The position numbers and the translations under genes are program-made. This document shows, piece by piece, positions 1 through 7,054 of a DNA stretch of 21,289 bases. Source of the stretch: an uncultured Clostridia bacterium (GTDB lineage Bacteria; Bacillota; Clostridia; TANB77; CAG-508); contig CAPIEU010000001.1 of NCBI GenBank assembly GCA_948630815.1, forward strand, positions 266,896 through 288,184, written 5' to 3'. The number at the start of each line of letters is the position of its first letter. Within the stretch, counting starts at the first letter, position 1. Under the pieces are notes generated by a model, which saw nothing but the letters and a program-made list of their open reading frames with translations, did no database searches and was not told the DNA's origin.

Positions 1-202
1 TGTCATCTTTCATAATGCTAGTATCATTTTTTAAAGAGTTAATATCATCTTTCATGTCATTTTGAGTAATTTGTAATTGATTTAAAGTAGAATCAATCCC
101 ATTAAGACGTTCCAAAGTAGAATCAATTCCATCAAGACGTTCCAAAATAGAATCAATAACATTAAGACGATTTAGAATAAGATTTAAACTATCATTTTCC
201 AT
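1..202 (-). CDS. N-terminus of a coiled-coil protein (partial)
   Basis: A leftward reading frame starts with ATG at 202-200, 7 bases after a full AGGAGGTGA ribosome binding site, and runs open to the window edge (67 codons seen). The protein is hydrophilic, with leucine or isoleucine spaced 3-3-4 residues apart (positions 13, 16, 20, 23, 26, 30, 33, 36, 40, 43). It contains a ten-residue repeat of the type IDSTLERLNG, visible in the DNA as a 30-bp tandem repeat. No signal peptide or membrane segment is seen in this part. I infer an elongated coiled coil. The family is not recognised and the C-terminus is missing. It is divergent from rpsL and has its own good promoter. Confidence 0.7.
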   Translation of the reverse strand, partial: MENDSLNLILNRLNVIDSILERLDGIDSTLERLNGIDSTLNQLQITQNDMKDDINSLKNDTSIMKDD

Positions 203-284
203 AATTTTCACCTCCTATGTTAAAAAGTTATATCCCATAAACATTATTCTTCCCTTATAAATGCAAAAAAAGTTTTGCAAAAGT

Positions 285-313
285 ATATTATCACAATAAG
301 ACAATAAAGTCAA
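285..313 (-). promoter_or_regulatory. Sigma-A-type promoter of the leftward coiled-coil gene
   Basis: On the minus strand TTGACT (313-308), a 17-base spacer and TAATAT (290-285) form a near-consensus promoter pointing at the gene that starts at 202. Its -35 box lies in the left arm of the 306-340 inverted repeat. Confidence 0.7.
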
Positions 314-340
314 GAAAAAAGTAAAATTTTTCTTGACTTT
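306..340. repeat. Perfect 14-bp inverted repeat between divergent promoters
   Basis: AAAGTCAAGAAAAA at 306-319 and its exact complement at 327-340 are separated by 7 bases. Each arm contains the TTGACT -35 box of one of the two divergent promoters. It could be an operator for a shared regulator, or simply two matching -35 regions. Confidence 0.75.
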
Positions 341-361
341 TAAAATACTTCATGATAGAAT
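333..361 (+). promoter_or_regulatory. Sigma-A-type promoter of rpsL / str cluster
   Basis: TTGACT (333-338), 17 bases, TAGAAT (356-361). Transcription would begin near 368, giving a leader of about 90 bases before rpsL. Confidence 0.75.
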
Positions 362-382
362 ATTAAATACTATGGAAAATGC

Positions 383-423
383 TTTTATTACATATTTCCG
401 TAGAAGTTTTATTTGTAATAAAA
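383..423 (+). promoter_or_regulatory. Hairpin in the rpsL 5' leader
   Basis: TTTTATTACA (383-392) pairs perfectly with TGTAATAAAA (414-423) around a 21-base loop, ending about 20 bases before the rpsL ribosome binding site. A role in translational control is possible but unproven. Confidence 0.4.
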
Positions 424-458
424 ATGAAACATACATAATTTTAGGAGGTGAAATTTAA

Positions 459-872
459 GTGCCAACAATTAATCAATTAGTAAGAAAAGGAAGAAAAACA
501 GCAAGTACAAAATCAACAGCACCAGCATTACAACATGGATATAACTCAAGAAAAAAAGTTGTAACAGATGCTAGAGCACCACAAAAAAGAGGTGTGTGTA
601 CAGTTGTAAAAACAGTTACTCCAAAGAAACCAAACTCAGCATTAAGAAAAGTTGCCAGAGTTAGACTTTCTAATGGATATGAAGTAACATCTTATATTCC
701 TGGTATTGGACATAACTTACAAGAACACAGTGTTGTTCTAATAAGAGGAGGAAGGGTAAAAGATTTACCAGGTGTTAGATACCATATTATAAGAGGAACA
801 CTTGATACTGCAGGAGTTAAAGACAGAATGCAAGCTCGTTCTAAGTATGGAGCGAAAAAACCTAAAAAATAA
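459..872 (+). CDS. rpsL: 30S ribosomal protein S12
   Basis: S12 sits at the decoding centre of the 30S subunit and helps monitor codon-anticodon pairing. The 137-residue product has the normal length and the hallmark segments KKPNSALRKVARV and RGGRVKDLPGVRYH, with the conserved lysines in PKKPNS and RVKDLPG that are changed in streptomycin-resistant mutants. The start is GTG at 459, set by AGGAGGTGA at 443-451. It opens the str cluster from its own promoter, and the gene immediately upstream is divergent rather than rpoC, so the cluster is separated from rpoBC here. A 576-base repeat-filled gap follows before rpsG, unusual for this operon. Arginines use AGA and CGT. No CGG codon is present. 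Confidence 0.98.
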   Translation: MPTINQLVRKGRKTASTKSTAPALQHGYNSRKKVVTDARAPQKRGVCTVVKTVTPKKPNSALRKVARVRLSNGYEVTSYIPGIGHNLQEHSVVLIRGGRVKDLPGVRYHIIRGTLDTAGVKDRMQARSKYGAKKPKK

Positions 873-998
873 TAGAACAAATGAAAAACGGCATCTTGCG
901 TTGTCAAGCGTCGTAAAAATCTTTTCAATATACAAACGTATTATTTCAAAGATTTTTACTTAGCTTTCCTAGCAATATACCATTTTTGCTTTGTTCTA
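873..998. repeat. Foldback repeat, copy 1
   Basis: A 126-base imperfect palindrome starts right after the rpsL stop. The ends TAGAACAA (873-880) and TTGTTCTA (991-998) are complementary. The inner arms GTAAAAATCTTT (913-924) and AAAGATTTTTAC (948-959) pair perfectly, and the stretches between pair in part (TTGC 896-899 with GCAA 972-975). Copy 2 keeps the same fold with different bases. I did not recognise a named family. It could be a MITE-like element or a structured RNA in the rpsL-rpsG transcript. Confidence 0.7.
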
Positions 999-1002
999 AG
1001 AC

Positions 1003-1122
1003 TAAAAATGAAATCAGCATCTTACGTCGTCAAGACTGCATAAATATTTTTTCGATGTACACGTGTACAATCTCAAAAATATTTATTGGCTTTCCTAGTA
1101 ATATACTAATTTTAATTAAAAT
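1003..1122. repeat. Foldback repeat, copy 2
   Basis: Tandem relative of copy 1, sharing GCATCTT, CGTCAAG, GGCTTTCCTAG and AATATAC blocks. The inner arms ATAAATATTTTT (1040-1051) and AAAAATATTTAT (1075-1086) pair perfectly and enclose the 14-base palindrome at 1056-1069. Outer TTAC (1022-1025) pairs with GTAA (1098-1101). Confidence 0.7.
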
Positions 1123-1133
1123 GTATGAATAGG

Positions 1134-1190
1134 TAAAAACGGCATCTTGCGTTGTTAAGCGTAGTAAAAATTTTTTCAACATAAAAAAAC
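1134..1190. repeat. Foldback repeat, truncated copy 3
   Basis: The left half of the same repeat (ACGGCATCTTGCGTTGTTAA, then a CGTAGTAAAAATTTTTTCAA-like arm) recurs. The right arm is missing, so this copy cannot form the long hairpin. From 1191 to 1448 I see no gene, only a short hairpin and the heptamer repeats before rpsG. Confidence 0.65.
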
Positions 1191-1291
1191 AGATGAGTGA
1201 ATTTTAGGTTTTAGAAATTCAAAAATTAGTGCTTGTAATTCTTACTAAACTTAAGGTACTTAAATTTAGAATAGATTTATAGCACTATACG

Positions 1292-1308
1292 GGAAAGTGA
1301 AACTTTCC
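1292..1308 (+). other. Short perfect hairpin in the rpsL-rpsG gap
   Basis: GGAAAGT (1292-1298), loop GAA, ACTTTCC (1302-1308). No T-run follows, so it is not an intrinsic terminator. It could be an mRNA processing or stabilising structure. Confidence 0.4.
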
Positions 1309-1411
1309 AGAGTAACTTTAGATATTTTTTGTATAAATATCAGAAAAATAAGATGTAAAGAAGTAAAATAAAGAAGAAAAGGACATCAATTATGTTAAAG
1401 AAATTCCAAAA

Positions 1412-1430
1412 TCAAACTTCAAACATCAAT
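1412..1430 (+). repeat. Short heptamer-type repeat before the rpsG RBS
   Basis: TCAAACTTCAAACATCAAT contains about two and a half 7-base units of a CNAACWT pattern, directly before AAAAAGGAG. The same unit type precedes the fusA and tuf ribosome binding sites. Confidence 0.5.
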
Positions 1431-1448
1431 AAAAAGGAGTGAAGAATA

Positions 1449-1919
1449 GTGCCAAGAAAAGGATATATAGCAAAAAGAGATGTTTTACCAGATCCAATAT
1501 ATAATAGCAAAGTTGTTACAAAATTAGTAAACAACATAATGTTGGATGGTAAAAAATCAATTGCTCAAAACATAGTTTATGATGCATTTGATATCATAAA
1601 AGAAAAAGAAGGAAAAAATCCATTAGAAGTTTTTGAAGCTGCACTTGAAAATATTATGCCAGTTTTAGAAGTTAAAGCAAGAAGAGTTGGTGGTGCAACA
1701 TACCAAGTACCATTAGAGATTAGACCAGAAAGAAGACAAACTTTAGGTTTAAGATGGCTTGTAACATATGCTAGAAAAAGACATGAAAAAACAATGGCTG
1801 AAAAACTAGCAGGAGAAATTACAGATGCAATTACTGGAAATGGTGGAGCATTCAAGAAAAAAGAAGAAACACATAGAATGGCAGAAGCAAACAAAGCATT
1901 TGCACATTATAAATGGTAA
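1449..1919 (+). CDS. rpsG: 30S ribosomal protein S7
   Basis: S7 nucleates assembly of the 30S head by binding the 3' domain of 16S rRNA and lines the E site. The 156-residue product has the standard bacterial length and clear family segments: MPRKGYIAKRDVLPDP at the N-terminus, KARRVGGATYQVPLEIRPER around residues 77-95, and a KKKEETHRMAEANKAFAHYKW end. The start is GTG at 1449 with AAGGAG 9 bases upstream. It lies between rpsL and fusA in the classical order. Whether it is transcribed only from the rpsL promoter is uncertain, because the long structured gap before it could hold processing or regulatory signals. Confidence 0.98.
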   Translation: MPRKGYIAKRDVLPDPIYNSKVVTKLVNNIMLDGKKSIAQNIVYDAFDIIKEKEGKNPLEVFEAALENIMPVLEVKARRVGGATYQVPLEIRPERRQTLGLRWLVTYARKRHEKTMAEKLAGEITDAITGNGGAFKKKEETHRMAEANKAFAHYKW

Positions 1920-1920
1920 A

Positions 1921-2007
1921 TTGGAAGTTGGAAGCTGAAAGTTGGAAACTGAAGAAAATTATTTGAAGAATTATTTACAATCTAACTTCAAACTTCTAAC
2001 TTCAAAG
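1921..2007 (+). repeat. Heptamer repeats forming a hairpin before fusA
   Basis: The left arm is built from 7-base units (GGAAGTT, GGAAGCT, GAAAGTT, GGAAACT; 1922-1954). The right arm has complementary units (CTAACTT, CAAACTT, CTAACTT; 1982-2002). Over 26 positions about 20 pair exactly, with two further G-T pairs. It ends just before AAGGAGG of fusA. Confidence 0.65.
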
Positions 2008-2025
2008 AAAAAGGAGGAAAATAAG

Positions 2026-4110
2026 TTGGGTAAAAGAGAAGTTTCATTAGAGATGACTAGAAATATAGGAATTATGGCTCATATTGATGCTGGTAAAACA
2101 ACAACAACAGAGAGAATACTTTTCTATACTGGTAGAGTTCATAAAATTGGTGAAACACATGAAGGTGCAGCAACAATGGATTGGATGGCTCAAGAACAAG
2201 AAAGAGGTATTACAATTACATCAGCTGCAACAACAACACATTGGTTAAATCACAGAATTAACATTATTGATACTCCAGGTCACGTTGACTTTACAGTTGA
2301 AGTACAAAGATCATTAAGAGTATTAGATGGTTCTGTAACAGTATTCTGTGCAAAAGGTGGAGTTCAACCACAATCAGAAACTGTATGGAGACAAGCTGAT
2401 AAATATCATGTTCCAAGAATGGCATATGTAAATAAGATGGATATTACAGGAGCTAATTTCTTAGGATGTGTTGCTCAAATGAAAGAAAGATTAAATGCAA
2501 ATGCAGTTCCAGTTCAATTACCAATTGGAGCAGAAGATAACTTCCAAGGAATTGTAGATTTAATCAAAATGAGAGCATTTGTGCATAAAGATGATTTAGG
2601 AAAAGAGATTGAAGAACAAGATGTTCCAGCTGATATGTTAGAAGAAGCTAAAAAATATAGAGAGCAAATGATAGAAGCAGCAGCTGAACAAGATGATGAA
2701 TTAATGATGAAATATTTAGACGAAGGTGATTTATCAGCAGAAGAAATTAAAAAAGGACTTCGTAAAGGAACAATTGCAAATAATATTGTTCCAGTATGTT
2801 GCGGTTCATCATATAAAAACAAAGGTGTTCAAGAATTATTAAATGCAATAGTTGATTATATGCCATCACCATTAGATATACCACATATTAAAGGTGTAGA
2901 TTTAGATGGAAATGAAATAGAAGCAAAAACAGGTGATAATGAACCATTTGCATCACTTGCATTTAAAATTGCAACAGACCCATTTGTTGGAAAACTTTGT
3001 TTCTTTAGAGTTTATTCAGGAACATTACAAGCAGGAACTACAATATTAAACTCTACAAAGGATAAAAAAGAAAGAATAGGAAGAATATTACAAATGCATG
3101 CAAACCACAGAGAAGATATTGAAGAAGTATTTTCAGGTGATATTGCAGCAGCCGTAGGTTTAAAAGATACAACAACAGGTGATACATTATGTGATCCTGC
3201 TCATCCAGTTATTCTAGAATCTATGGAATTCCCAGAACCAGTTATTGATATTGCTATTGAACCTAAAGATAAGGTAGCAAGTGAAAAAATGGGAATTGCT
3301 CTTGCAAAACTTGCAGAAGAAGATCCTACATTTAAAACTTATACAAATCATGAAACAGGTCAAACAATTATCGCAGGAATGGGAGAATTACACTTAGACA
3401 TTATCGTAGATAGATTAAAAAGAGAATTTAAAGTAGAAGCAAATGTTGGTAAACCACAAGTTGCATACAAAGAAACTATCCGTGATGCTGTTAGAGTAGA
3501 AGGAAAATTCATTCGTCAATCAGGTGGTCGTGGACAATATGGTCATGTTTGGTTAGAAATGGAACCATTAGAGCCAGGATCAGGAATTCAATTTGAGAGC
3601 AAAATCGTTGGTGGTGTTGTTCCAAAAGAATACATTAAACCAATTGAAGAAGGAATTCGTGAAGCAGCAGATAGCGGTATACTTGCAGGATACCCAGTTA
3701 TCGACTTTAAAGCTACACTTGTTGATGGTTCTTACCATGAAGTTGACTCTTCAGAAATGGCCTTCAAAATTGCAGGATCTATGGCCTTCAAAGAAGGATG
3801 TAAAAAAGGTAAATCTGTAATATTAGAGCCAATCATGAAAGTTGAAGTAACAGTTCCAGAAGAATATATGGGAGACGTTATAGGAGATATAAACTCAAGA
3901 CGTGGAAAAATGGAAGGAATGGAATCAAGAGCAGGTAACCAAATAATTCGTGGATTTATTCCATTATCAGAAATGTTTGGTTATGCAACAGATTTACGTT
4001 CAAAAACACAAGGTAGAGGAACATACGCAATGGAACCATCTCACTATGAAGAAGTTCCAAAATCAGTATTAGATGCAATAGTAGCATCACGTGCTAAAAA
4101 GGAAGAATAA
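2026..4110 (+). CDS. fusA: Elongation factor G
   Basis: EF-G is the GTPase that drives tRNA-mRNA translocation on the ribosome. GTPase motifs are intact: AHIDAGKTTTTERIL (P-loop), RGITITSAATT (switch I), DTPGHVDF and NKMD. Domain IV follows with GGRGQYGHVWLEMEP. I place the start at TTG 2026, because AAGGAGG at 2011-2017 sits 8 bases upstream and the resulting 694 residues match the family. The frame is open upstream to 1942, but that extension is repeat-derived and has no homology-like content. It is the third gene of the str cluster. The TTG start combined with a hairpin just upstream of the RBS could hold down its expression relative to tuf. Confidence 0.97.
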   Translation: MGKREVSLEMTRNIGIMAHIDAGKTTTTERILFYTGRVHKIGETHEGAATMDWMAQEQERGITITSAATTTHWLNHRINIIDTPGHVDFTVEVQRSLRVLDGSVTVFCAKGGVQPQSETVWRQADKYHVPRMAYVNKMDITGANFLGCVAQMKERLNANAVPVQLPIGAEDNFQGIVDLIKMRAFVHKDDLGKEIEEQDVPADMLEEAKKYREQMIEAAAEQDDELMMKYLDEGDLSAEEIKKGLRKGTIANNIVPVCCGSSYKNKGVQELLNAIVDYMPSPLDIPHIKGVDLDGNEIEAKTGDNEPFASLAFKIATDPFVGKLCFFRVYSGTLQAGTTILNSTKDKKERIGRILQMHANHREDIEEVFSGDIAAAVGLKDTTTGDTLCDPAHPVILESMEFPEPVIDIAIEPKDKVASEKMGIALAKLAEEDPTFKTYTNHETGQTIIAGMGELHLDIIVDRLKREFKVEANVGKPQVAYKETIRDAVRVEGKFIRQSGGRGQYGHVWLEMEPLEPGSGIQFESKIVGGVVPKEYIKPIEEGIREAADSGILAGYPVIDFKATLVDGSYHEVDSSEMAFKIAGSMAFKEGCKKGKSVILEPIMKVEVTVPEEYMGDVIGDINSRRGKMEGMESRAGNQIIRGFIPLSEMFGYATDLRSKTQGRGTYAMEPSHYEEVPKSVLDAIVASRAKKEE

Positions 4111-4142
4111 GAATAGGAAAATGCAAAAAATAAATTAAATAC

Positions 4143-4171
4143 TTGCAATTTTTGTAAAAGTATTGTAAAAT
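4143..4171 (+). promoter_or_regulatory. Possible internal promoter for tuf
   Basis: TTGCAA (4143-4148), 17 bases, TAAAAT (4166-4171) in the 199-base fusA-tuf gap. The -10 is good and the -35 is weak. A separate tuf promoter would be consistent with the high demand for EF-Tu. Confidence 0.45.
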
Positions 4172-4257
4172 ACACTTGCAAACAGTAAAAGCGTTATTAA
4201 ATTTAAAAAAATATAAAAGTTGAGAAGATGTGATATATTAGATATGGAAGTATTAAT

Positions 4258-4291
4258 TCCAACCTCTAACATCCAACTTCCAACATCAAAT
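4258..4291 (+). repeat. Heptamer repeats before the tuf RBS
   Basis: Four consecutive 7-base units (CCAACCT, CTAACAT, CCAACTT, CCAACAT) end just before TTAAAGGAGG. These are the same kind of units found before fusA and, shorter, before rpsG. Confidence 0.6.
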
Positions 4292-4309
4292 TAAAGGAGG
4301 AATTTTTAA

Positions 4310-5512
4310 ATGGCAAAAGCTAAATTTGAAAGAACAAAACCACACGTTAATATTGGTACAATTGGTCACGTTGACCACGGAAAAACAACAACAACAGCAG
4401 CTATTACAAAATATTTAGGATTATTAGGAAAAGCTGAATTCGCAGCTTACGATCAAATCGATGGAGCACCAGAAGAAAAAGCAAGAGGAATTACAATTAA
4501 CACAGCTCACGTTGAATATGAAACAGACAACCGTCACTATGCACACGTTGACTGTCCAGGACACGCTGATTATGTTAAAAACATGATTACAGGTGCTGCT
4601 CAAATGGATGGTGCAATATTAGTTGTTTCTGCAGCAGATGGACCAATGCCTCAAACAAGAGAGCACATTCTACTTGCAAGACAAGTTGGAGTTAAATATA
4701 TCGTTGTTTACTTAAATAAATGCGATATGGTTGATGATCCAGAATTATTAGAATTAGTTGAAATGGAAGTTAGAGATCTATTATCAAGTTATGATTTCCC
4801 AGGAGATGATATTCCAGTTATCAAAGGATCTTCATTAAAAGTACTAGAATCTACAGCTCAAGATCCAAATGCACCAGAATATGCATGTATGAAAGAATTA
4901 ATGGAAGCAGTTGATAGCTATATACCAACACCAGAAAGACCAGTAGATCAACCATTCTTAATGCCAGTTGAAGACGTATTCACAATTACAGGACGTGGAA
5001 CAGTTGCAACAGGTAGAGTAGAAAGAGGAATTGTAAAAGTTTCAGATGAAGTTGAAATGGTTGGATTATCTGCAGAAAGAAGAAAAACAGTTGTTACAGG
5101 TGTTGAAATGTTTAGAAAACTATTAGACCAAGCTGAAGCTGGAGATAACATTGGTGTTCTATTAAGAGGTATTGATAGAAAAGACATTGAAAGAGGTCAA
5201 GTTTTAGCAAAACCAGGAACAATCAATCCACATACAAAATTTAAAAGTGAAGTATACGTTCTAACAAAAGAAGAAGGTGGACGTCATACACCATTCTTTA
5301 ATGGATACAGACCACAATTCTACTTCAGAACAACAGACGTTACAGGTGTTATCGAATTACCTGCAGGAACAGAAATGGTTATGCCAGGAGATAACATTGC
5401 AATGACAATCGAACTTATTACTCCAATCGCTATCGAAAAAGGATTAAGATTCGCTATTCGTGAAGGTGGAAGAACAGTAGGTTCAGGAATCGTTTCAGAA
5501 ATAATTGCTTAA
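4310..5512 (+). CDS. tuf: Elongation factor Tu
   Basis: EF-Tu delivers aminoacyl-tRNA to the ribosomal A site as a GTP complex. The 400-residue product has GHVDHGKTTTTAAI (P-loop), RGITINTAHVEYET (switch I), DCPGHADYVKNMITGAAQMD, and NKCD, followed by the two beta-barrel domains ending GGRTVGSGIVSEIIA. The start ATG 4310 has AAAGGAGG 9 bases upstream. It closes the str cluster and is followed 19 bases later by a strong terminator. Codon choice is more biased than in neighbouring genes (more GTT, GAC, CAC), as expected for a very highly expressed gene. No CGG codon is in frame. Confidence 0.99.
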   Translation: MAKAKFERTKPHVNIGTIGHVDHGKTTTTAAITKYLGLLGKAEFAAYDQIDGAPEEKARGITINTAHVEYETDNRHYAHVDCPGHADYVKNMITGAAQMDGAILVVSAADGPMPQTREHILLARQVGVKYIVVYLNKCDMVDDPELLELVEMEVRDLLSSYDFPGDDIPVIKGSSLKVLESTAQDPNAPEYACMKELMEAVDSYIPTPERPVDQPFLMPVEDVFTITGRGTVATGRVERGIVKVSDEVEMVGLSAERRKTVVTGVEMFRKLLDQAEAGDNIGVLLRGIDRKDIERGQVLAKPGTINPHTKFKSEVYVLTKEEGGRHTPFFNGYRPQFYFRTTDVTGVIELPAGTEMVMPGDNIAMTIELITPIAIEKGLRFAIREGGRTVGSGIVSEIIA

Positions 5513-5531
5513 TATTTAAGCATAGTTATAG

Positions 5532-5577
5532 AAATAGCAAGGGTTACGAAAAAATCGTAAAATCCTTGCTATTTTTT
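5532..5577 (+). terminator. Intrinsic terminator of the str cluster
   Basis: AAATAGCAAGG (5532-5542) pairs with CCTTGCTATTT (5564-5574). An inner TTACGA/TCGTAA stem and a run of six T follow the base of the hairpin. Confidence 0.9.
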
Positions 5578-5602
5578 GTTCTATACAACCTAGTCAAAAA
5601 TA

Positions 5603-5631
5603 TTGACATTACTATAACTTAATAATAAAAT
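5603..5631 (+). promoter_or_regulatory. Sigma-A-type promoter of the GltD-like gene
   Basis: TTGACA (5603-5608), 17 bases, TAAAAT (5626-5631), 31 bases before the start codon. Confidence 0.8.
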
Positions 5632-5661
5632 AAAAAGAAAAAAGTTATAAATGGAGAAAAT

Positions 5662-6921
5662 ATGAATATGGAAAAAGATGAAATAGCAAAAAAAGCAGAG
5701 CATTGTTTAGGATGTAAAGTTAAAATGTGCCAAAAAGGATGTCCACTTGGAAATGATATTACAGAATTTATTAAATTTGTAAAGGAAGAAAAATATAAAG
5801 AAGCATATGAAATTTTATCTGGTACTACAATATTACAGCCAATTTGTGGAAGAATATGTCCTCATAAAAGCCAATGTGAAGGAAGTTGTGTAAGAGGAAT
5901 TAAAGGAGAATCAGTTAGTATTGGTGATTTGGAAGCATACATAGGAGATTTAGCAATAAAAAACAATTATGAAATTCCTAAATTTACTACAGAAAGAAGA
6001 AATAAAAAAATTGCTGTTGTTGGAGGAGGACCAGCAGGGATTTCATGTGCTGCACATCTTGCAAGAAATGGATATAGTGTTACTATATATGAAAAATATG
6101 ATAAACTTGGAGGAATATTAAGACATGGAATTCCTAAATTTAGATTAGATAAGGCTATTTTAGATAAACAAATAGAAAAGATATTAAAACTAGGAATAGA
6201 AACAAAATATAATCAAATTCTTGGTAAAAATATTACTATTCAAGAATTAGAAAATAAGTATGATGCAATTTTTCTAGCATTTGGTGCAAATATATCTTCT
6301 AAAATGGGTATAGTAGGAGAAGATTTAGAAGGTGTTTATGGTGGAAATGAATTATTAGAAAGTGTTAACCATCCAAATTACGAAGATAAAACAGTTGCAG
6401 TAATAGGTGGCGGAAATGTTGCAATGGATACAGCAAGAACTATTAAAAAATTAGGAGCTAAATGTGTTAAAGTAATTTATAGAAGAGCTGAAGAACAAAT
6501 GCCAGCTGAAAGAAAAGAAATCCAAGATGCTAAATTAGAGGGAATAGAATTTTTATTCCAAAATAACATAATTAAAATTTTAGGAAATAAAAAAGTAGAA
6601 AAGATAGAATGTATAAAAACTGAACTTGTAGAAAAAGAAGGGGAAACAAGAAAAGTTCCAATTGATATAGAAGGAAGTAATTATATAATTGATATGGATT
6701 ATGTTATAATGGCAGTAGGTTCAAAACCTGAAAAGGAAGTAGTAGAAAATTTAGGGTTAAAACTTACAAAAAGAGGAAATATAGAAATAGATGAAAAACA
6801 TATGACATCTAAAGAAAAAATATTTGCAGGTGGAGATTTAGCAGCAGAAAAAGCAACTGTTGCGTGGGCGTCAAGGTCAGGTAGAGATGCAGCAGAAGGA
6901 ATAATGAAATTTTTAGGTTAG
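5662..6921 (+). CDS. GltD-like NAD(P)H-dependent FAD/Fe-S oxidoreductase
   Basis: This belongs to the family of the glutamate synthase small subunit (GltD), which passes electrons from NADPH through FAD and 4Fe-4S clusters to a partner. The N-terminus holds two cysteine sets: C15, C18, C23, C27 and C62, C66, C72, C76. A first dinucleotide fold (VVGGGPAGIS, about residue 120) binds FAD, a second (VIGGGNVAMDTARTIK, about 250) binds NAD(P)H, and the C-terminus has FAGGDLAAEKATVAWASRSG. At 419 residues it is shorter than typical GltD (about 470-490). No gltB large subunit is adjacent, so the physiological partner is unknown, and glutamate synthesis is not proven. It is a single-gene unit with its own promoter. 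GGAGA lies close to ATG 5662, and ATG 5668 is an alternative start. Confidence 0.85.
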   Translation: MNMEKDEIAKKAEHCLGCKVKMCQKGCPLGNDITEFIKFVKEEKYKEAYEILSGTTILQPICGRICPHKSQCEGSCVRGIKGESVSIGDLEAYIGDLAIKNNYEIPKFTTERRNKKIAVVGGGPAGISCAAHLARNGYSVTIYEKYDKLGGILRHGIPKFRLDKAILDKQIEKILKLGIETKYNQILGKNITIQELENKYDAIFLAFGANISSKMGIVGEDLEGVYGGNELLESVNHPNYEDKTVAVIGGGNVAMDTARTIKKLGAKCVKVIYRRAEEQMPAERKEIQDAKLEGIEFLFQNNIIKILGNKKVEKIECIKTELVEKEGETRKVPIDIEGSNYIIDMDYVIMAVGSKPEKEVVENLGLKLTKRGNIEIDEKHMTSKEKIFAGGDLAAEKATVAWASRSGRDAAEGIMKFLG

Positions 6922-6938
6922 AAATATAGAAAATAATA

Positions 6939-7037
6939 TGTAGGGGCAGGTCTTGTGCCTGCCCAAAAACATATTGTTTTTTAATTTATTTTAGATGGTT
7001 CTTCGAAGAAAGGGTAGGCACAAGACCTACCCCTACA
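6939..7037. repeat. Large inverted repeat of the TGTAGGGGC family between convergent genes
   Basis: A 26-base sequence at 6939-6964 recurs inverted at 7012-7037 with 24 of 26 positions matching. Each arm is also a small hairpin on its own: GGGCAGG/CCTGCCC and GGGTAGG/CCTACCC. Between the arms lies the 12-base palindrome TTCTTCGAAGAA (6999-7010). It sits between the ends of the GltD-like gene and the leftward 7055 gene and could terminate transcription both ways. Related single copies occur at 11263 and 13793. Confidence 0.8.
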
Positions 7038-7054
7038 GAATATATATTTATATT

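Noticed and set aside
1384..1440. 16-codon reading frame (ATG at about 1391) before rpsG as a leader peptide
   Set aside because: No ribosome binding site, and it consists of the heptamer repeat. Too short to support.
1942..2025. N-terminal extension of EF-G from ATG 1942
   Set aside because: It is translated heptamer repeat and hairpin. TTG 2026 has a perfect ribosome binding site and gives the normal length.
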